Origin: Chloromonas sp. AAM2
Taxonomy: Eukaryota; Chlorophyta; Chlorophyceae; Chlamydomonadales; Chlamydomonadaceae
DNA length: 14,535 nt
Assembly (NCBI GenBank): GCA_004335635.1
Contig: QAXH01002905.1
Span: 1 to 14,535 of the forward strand
Direction: 5' to 3'
Shown here piece after piece: positions 10,132 to 14,535 of this stretch. The translations under genes and the position numbers were made by a program. Position 1 is the first letter of the stretch. Every line of letters begins with the position of its first letter. The notes beneath the pieces were generated by a model. The model saw only the letters and a list, made by a program, of their open reading frames with translations. It had not been told where the DNA came from and did not search any database.

Positions 10132-10485
10132 TTGGCAAGAACAAAAGATACAAAAGATACCGTGTGGGACCGGGACGTCCATGCCGCTAGGAACATTATG
10201 CACGTTGGTTTGTGGCTCTTGGCAGGTCTCGCTCACCGCCCCCCTATGCTGCGTACTAAGGCACAACAAGCTCAGCCACAACAGCAAGCGCAGCAGCAGG
10301 CCATGGAACAACGACCCGGCGAATCACGTGCAGGGTTGAGACGAAGGATACAATCAGACACGAACATGTTGACGGTAGTAGAGACGATTGATGTATCCGT
10401 CGTTGTGATTGATGTATCCTCCATTAAGTGGCTGCAATCAGACGGATATGTTGGGACATTATACTTTAGAGACGATGAACATTGA
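10132..10485 (+). pseudogene. Fanzor (eukaryotic TnpB-like nuclease) C-terminal remnant
   Basis: The frame reads VWDRDVHAARNIMHVGL at 10162-10212, then a Leu-rich helix and HRPPML. Fanzor and TnpB proteins end with a RuvC-III motif of the form RDxNAARNI, whose Asp is the third catalytic acid, followed by a helix and in many Fanzors an RPP-like tail; here the usual Asn is His. In-frame TGA (10126-10128) cuts the frame just upstream, where the zinc ribbon would be, though VRQSEQC before it could be a decayed part of that ribbon. No RuvC-I or RuvC-II motif or zinc-ribbon Cys pairs are seen upstream, and the first in-frame ATG (10198) lies after the motif. After 10240 the frame is Gln-rich and not family-like. 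A KDT duplication (AAAGATAC twice) immediately precedes the motif. I read it as a broken fragment left by a transposon; chance resemblance is possible but unlikely given the run of matches. Confidence 0.6.
10387..10420. repeat. Short direct repeat GATTGATGTATCC
   Basis: The 13-base word occurs twice, 8 bases apart, inside the open frame that trails the Fanzor-like motif. It is probably a local duplication. Confidence 0.8.
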
Positions 10486-10898
10486 GAGACGCACATTTTC
10501 AGGCCCCAATCTGGGTCCAACGAGGTTTGCGGTTAGGATAGCACCCCAAGGGGTTGGCCACCACCACTACCATCCTGGTGTGTCGCAATCCCCTTCGCAT
10601 GTAGGTTGGACGGGTTGGAATCCTTCCCCTCTTGTGATCAATGGAACTCAGTTGTTGTCACCCAGTTGTATTCACATATGGAGCCAATAGTGGCACTGAA
10701 GTTGAGATACCACGTAGCTACCGCGGTGCTGCATCACTCTGAGTATGTACAGTATTGCCTATATCCTATCATCAAATGCTTTCTCTGCAACTTTGTGATC
10801 AGTTGGAAGTTAGTGAGTGAGAGTCACAGCACGTGTTGGTTGGACTCCATCCCAGGGTTAGCCCCTGACCAGACGAAGAGTCGTGTCTTCAGTACACC
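10486..10898. promoter_or_regulatory. Upstream region of CTU1
   Basis: No gene is seen in this stretch. By position it should include the CTU1 promoter and 5' untranslated region. I see no consensus TATA box; TATATCC near 10762 is a weak candidate. A frame at 10606-11025 overlaps CTU1 exon 1 in a different phase and is not supported. Confidence 0.4.
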
Positions 10899-12562
10899 AT
10901 GCCAGCTGCGCCAAGGCTATGCAGTCACTGCCAGACAGCCAGAGCCGTGCTTAAGCGGCCCAAGAACCACGACCAGGTACGCCCACCATCGTGTACGCTC
11001 AGAAACCACCAGCCCCACAAGCTGAAGCCCTGACAGCATGCAATCGTTATCGCGCAGTTATGTCGGGAGTGCTTCTACGCTGTGTTTGAGGAAGAGGTTC
11101 ATCAGACCATCAAGAGTTTGCGCCTTTTCCGACGCGGCGAACGCGTTGCCTTGGCAGCGAGCGGCGGCAAGGACTCGACAGTGTTGGCGCATGTCGTGAC
11201 GACGCTCAACAAGAGATATGAGTAAGGATTGGGTGTCGCATGACCATCTGCCTTAGGGTGTGTGCCCACACCATGCACACCAACAGCACGTGCCACGACA
11301 CCCATTATGCCATGTCAGAATTACATCTCGGTATGTGTGCATGAATGCATGGATTCAAGGCCACGTACAGCATCGTGAGGTGTTGTGGGCAACAAAGTGC
11401 GGCCAGTTCCTGCGCCAAATGAGCCACTTCGCTCGTTGGTAGCACCTGCTACAGTGTAAGGGTTTGCTATGCCTTTGATCCTGACGTATCGGCTCCCTTA
11501 CATTTCTGAATATGCACCATTGTCCTCGCACCTCCACCATGGCTGGTCTCTCACCACCCTTTCTTGCAGCTACGGTCTGGACCTGTTCCTCCTATCCATA
11601 GACGAAGGCATCTCGGGCTACAGGGACGATTCCCTAGACACTGTGAGGCGAAATGAAGCCACATATGGCATTCCTCTGGTGGTCATCAGCTACAAGCAGC
11701 TCTACGACTGGACAATGGATGAGATCGTGTCTACAATTGGCACCAAGAATAACTGTACCTTTTGCGGCGTGTTTAGGTGGGTGGGAGGGTTCAACGTGGG
11801 TGGGTGCATGGCTGGGTATGAGTTCCTTTGTGTGAAGGATAACAGAGCCTTTTTACAGCAAGACAACAAGATCTGTTCCCAGCCTGGGTTGCCGACGTTG
11901 GCTTGCTTGGAAGAGCAGAGCAGGGCAGCGGAGGGGCAGAGGAGCAGAGCAGGGCAGTCTTGTTTTGTTTTTCCTTCGCTCTCTTCCTTCACATGTCAGG
12001 CATGACCGAGGCGCAGTCATTGTGCACAATCCTACTCTACAATGTGTATCACAGGAGGGGAGATAACACAGTCTTCTGCGCTGGAAATTGTTCAAGTTGA
12101 CTTTGCTGTTGTTGACAAGGTTGCAGTGGTGACCAGTAGGTTGCCGGAAATTCGCCTTCGCTCTGGCACCCGCTGAGCAGTCCTCCCCGGGCTGAAGGCC
12201 ATGTTAACACAACCAACAACAACAACAACAACAACAATCACAACAACAACAATGCAGGCAAGCCCCTAGTATACACTGACAGGCATCAGGCTGTCAATGT
12301 AGAGGGGGGAGCAGTGCTGAAGCTGCCACAGCTGCGTGTGACCATTCCAGGGGCATGAACCATTCCAACAGACAAACCATGAGACATTTGCAAGACACGA
12401 GGCCGGGTCATCTGGCTTAGCATGGTTTTGATCAGACACGTTTGTTTTGTTTTTTGAAGTCCCCATTACAAGGGGCGTTTTGTCTGACTTGCTTCCTGCA
12501 CTGAGTGACAGGAGCCATCCCATATGCAGAATGATGCATCAAACCGGATGTAACAAAGAGTC

Positions 12563-12594
<32 letters not shown>

Positions 12595-14535
12595 TGTATC
12601 AGTATTGGACTCGTCCTGTTCTCTTCCGTTCAGGCGTCAGGCGTTGGACCGAGGCGCAGTCATTGCACGCGCGGATAAGATCGCCACGGGGCACAACGCA
12701 GACGACGTGGTGGAGACTGTGCTGCTAAACATACTCAGAGGGGACGTTCCAAGGTAGGGCCAGAAGCATATGGCGTCCAACAGCTACATTAAAACACATC
12801 AGGGATCTGTACACCTTGCACGGCTCAAGCAGGGCAGAGCAGACACAGGAAGAGCAGAGGGGATGTGCCAAGGTAAGGCCACCAATATACTAGCTCTATA
12901 AGTCAAGGGATCATTTCGGGCTTGTACAATCAGGAAACCTTTCAGGCTGTGTAAAGGCAAGAAACGGGACCGATGTTTTTGGCCGTTGACTAGCTAGAGC
13001 TTGTATTGACAAGGTACCGTAGTGCTGTTCGGTACGTGTGTGGTACCCCTTTAGCCGAAACTGAGGTTTGCCTGATGAGGTTGCCTGTTGATGTAGTAGG
13101 AAGCCATGGCGTCTGGTGATGGAGCAGGCAGAAAGGACGTTATCAAGATGCCTGAGAAGAGGTGGCGGCAAGACGATTGAATCGTTTGGTTTGCTTCTGT
13201 GTGCCAAAGGCCAGAGCCTGTTTGTGAAGAACTGACAGCAAGACGCCTCAGTAGTCTGGCGGTTTCCTTGTGCGTGTCACAGGTTGGGCCGATGTGCATC
13301 CGCCATGACTGGGGAGGATGGCAGTGGGCTGCCACGCGTCAAGCCATTCAAGTACACTTACGAGGTCAGTGAGCAGGGCCGTCGCTGCGTCAAGAGGCAT
13401 GTCTTCCAGCATCGTTGAATGTTCTTCACTACAACTGCACAACTCACGGGAAACAGACGAAAACTGACAATCACTCGAAAATTCTGCACTCTGCCTTGAT
13501 TTATGCCTTGTTCACATTGTCTTTCCCTGAAAGCCCACACGCATCGTGCCCCTGCCTGTCTTATTTGGTTGGTCATGCAAGTACAAAACCCATGAAGCCT
13601 TTGTCATGCATGCCTCTACAGAAGGAGATTGTCATGTATGCGTACTTCAAACGCCTGGACTACTTTTCCACCGAGTGTGTCTACGCACCCTATGCAGCAC
13701 GTGGCTTTGCACGTGACTTTGTCAAGGATTTGGAGGTGAGCAGTTATGTGAAGAAACCGCCCAATGACCAGCAAACGACTGTTCTTTGCGCATGACTGGG
13801 TTTCAAGAATATGTGAGGGAGGGTTTGGGGTAGATGTGCGCCAGTGATTGCAGCACAGCTGAGGGTTTTCAGGTTTGTTGAATGCTGTCACAAGATTCCA
13901 TTGGAAGCTGTTGGCCCGTCTTTTCAACCTGGGATGACTTAGCAGCCATGGGCAGCATCAAAAACCCATGTTTGCCACACACATACAAGTCACCTGACGT
14001 CTCTCACGTGATGCTCCTCACGTGATGCTCCTCACCTGATGCTCCTCACGTGATGCGCTTCACGTGATGCTCCTTGGCTGTCTCGTGCAGGCAGCACGCC
14101 CCTCCGCTATCCTCGACATCATTCGCTCCGCCGAACACTTTGCAGAGGCATTGGGACAGCAGCAGAGGGAGAACTCACCACACGCAGTCGAAGAGATGAC
14201 AGAACAGACATCAGATCACGCACAGACAGCAGAACAGACACAGGCTTCGGAAGAGGCAGCAGGGTCAGAAGTCACACAGACAACAGGGCAAGCACAGGGC
14301 GTTGACCATAGCACCAGCATTGTCAGTGCGGGGTTAGGCAGTGACACAGCAAAGGTGGATGAAGTGGGGAATGGGTCCGCGACGCCAGGCGGCGGCGCAG
14401 GGTCTGGGCCCGAAGCAGGCGTCACAGGGGGTGTAGGCGCTGGATCGGGAACGGCCGTGGGAGCGGGAACAGGCGTGAGGACGGGGACAGGCGTGTACGG
14501 AGGTGGGGCAGTGATCATTCGGGCGCCCTCCGGCG
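10899..14535 (+). CDS. CTU1: Cytoplasmic tRNA 2-thiolation protein 1 (CTU1/NCS6/ROL5), 7 exons, 3' end missing
   Basis: Exons: 10899-10976, 11058-11221, 11570-11776, 12634-12753, 13283-13364, 13622-13735 and 14091 to the window end. All join in frame with GT-AG introns and give 403 residues so far. In-frame TGA at 10866-10868 and context ACACCATGC support the start. Family role: with CTU2, and sulfur from URM1, it 2-thiolates wobble U34 of cytosolic Lys, Glu and Gln tRNAs. N-terminal zinc finger: CSHC (8-11) and CREC (28-31). ATP PP-loop SGGKDST is at 61-67. The Fe-S/catalytic cysteines of the Ncs6/TtuA family map to C143 and C146 ([17 protein letters not shown]) and C236 (STEC). GHNADD is at 169-174, [10 protein letters not shown] spans the exon 5/6 join, and RPSAILDII is at 258-266. 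All key residues are intact, so the enzyme is probably active. Exon 7 then enters about 125 residues of Gln/Thr/Glu and later Gly/Val/Thr-rich sequence, absent from typical homologues. The C-terminal zinc finger expected near the end is outside the window. Confidence 0.97.
11911..11957. repeat. GAGCAGAGCAGGGCAG repeat in CTU1 intron 3
   Basis: The 16-base word occurs at 11913-11928 and 11942-11957, with related purine-rich sequence between. Similar AGCAGGGCAGAGCAG sequence recurs in intron 4 at about 12828-12862, directly before the exon 4 tail copy. Confidence 0.75.
11981..12022 (+). pseudogene. Partial copy of CTU1 exon 4 start inside intron 3
   Basis: The 19 bases GACCGAGGCGCAGTCATTG at 12004-12022 are identical to 12647-12665 in exon 4. 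Similarity extends left across the acceptor: CTCTTCC, a pyrimidine stretch and GTCAGGC appear in both (11981 against 12621). The copy keeps an AG acceptor. Splicing exon 3 to it would encode R-H-D-R-G-A-V-I and then diverge, reaching an in-frame stop near 12063. The rest of exon 4 is not recognisable here, so I call it a decayed duplicate or decoy exon. Confidence 0.7.
12214..12252. repeat. (CAA)n microsatellite in CTU1 intron 3
   Basis: Eight perfect CAA units at 12214-12237, a TCA interruption, then four more units at 12241-12252. Confidence 0.95.
12563..12592. repeat. (CAA)10 microsatellite before CTU1 exon 4
   Basis: Ten perfect CAA units, ending 41 bases before the exon 4 acceptor boundary. 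The following 13-base word ACAATGTGTATCA also occurs at 12039-12051, downstream of the exon 4 head copy. Confidence 0.95.
12849..12881 (+). other. Copy of CTU1 exon 4 tail and donor; possible 24-base micro-exon
   Basis: Positions 12855-12881 match 12736-12762 at 24 of 27 bases, covering the last codons of exon 4, its donor and the first intron bases. The copy encodes R-G-D-V-P-R, the same residues as the true exon end, and its donor GTAAGG is closer to consensus than the real GTAGGG. A CAG just before 12849 provides an acceptor. The resulting 24-base piece (12849-12872) enters and leaves in the same phase as the exon 4/5 junction, so inclusion would add 8 residues without a frameshift. Whether it is ever spliced in is unknown. 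Confidence 0.6.
14004..14073. repeat. 14-base G-box repeat, 5 units, in CTU1 intron 6
   Basis: Five consecutive 14-base units with consensus TCACGTGATGCTCC start at 14004, 14018, 14032, 14046 and 14060. Four contain the palindrome CACGTG (14005, 14019, 14047, 14061); the third has CACCTG. The array ends 17 bases before the exon 7 boundary at 14091. CACGTG is the G-box/E-box bound by bZIP and bHLH factors, so a regulatory role is possible but unproven. Confidence 0.9.

Noticed and set aside
12447..12728. 93-codon plus-strand frame with poly-Asn
   Set aside because: The Asn run is translation of the CAA microsatellite, and the end overlaps CTU1 exon 4 in a wrong frame.
14216..14518. 100-codon Pro-rich minus-strand frame
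   Set aside because: It is the antisense shadow of the low-complexity part of CTU1 exon 7.
1..14535. CRISPR array or bacterial operon
   Set aside because: The tandem repeats have no unique spacers of constant length, and the genes are spliced eukaryotic genes.

Overview
The window looks like nuclear DNA from an intron-rich eukaryote, most probably a green alga or other member of the green plant lineage. Two genes can be reconstructed exon by exon with GT-AG introns of about 80 to 860 bases. Their proteins resemble land-plant versions: the nucleolar zinc-finger protein begins MVWF and has a KKPKL junction, and the tRNA thiolase is close to plant CTU1/ROL5. Base composition is roughly even, codon use is mixed, and microsatellites and minisatellites are frequent. 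The species cannot be named from sequence alone.

Layout: 1-1484 is non-coding as far as I can see. It starts with an AC microsatellite and a 17-base minisatellite. A complete seven-exon LYAR-type gene follows on the + strand (1485-4008, 263 residues). From 4009 to 5707 no gene can be supported. On the minus strand, 5708-6418 is an uninterrupted 236-codon ORF that looks like a real but unrecognised gene. From 6439 to about 10,100 I find no supportable gene. That stretch holds three copies of a 20-base motif, two of them facing each other 2.6 kb apart, and a 22-25 base minisatellite (9868-10038). Just after it, at 10132-10485, is a decayed piece whose protein matches the last catalytic (RuvC-III) motif of Fanzor proteins, the eukaryotic relatives of TnpB, so the interval is probably old transposon debris.

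The right-hand quarter is CTU1 (NCS6/ROL5), the catalytic subunit that thiolates the wobble uridine of cytosolic tRNAs. Seven exons are visible from 10899 and the last runs off the window end. PP-loop, HNADD motif and all three predicted Fe-S cysteines are intact. The final exon carries a long low-complexity insertion before the place where the C-terminal zinc finger should be.

The most unusual structure is around CTU1 exon 4. A copy of its acceptor and first codons sits in the intron before it (11981-12022), and a copy of its last codons and donor sits in the intron after it (12855-12881). The downstream copy could be used as a 24-base, frame-preserving micro-exon. The intron before exon 7 also contains five 14-base units, four of them with the palindrome CACGTG, ending 17 bases before the acceptor. 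Functionally, the two identified genes belong to ribosome biogenesis/nucleolar biology and to tRNA modification. Nothing suggests they are co-regulated.
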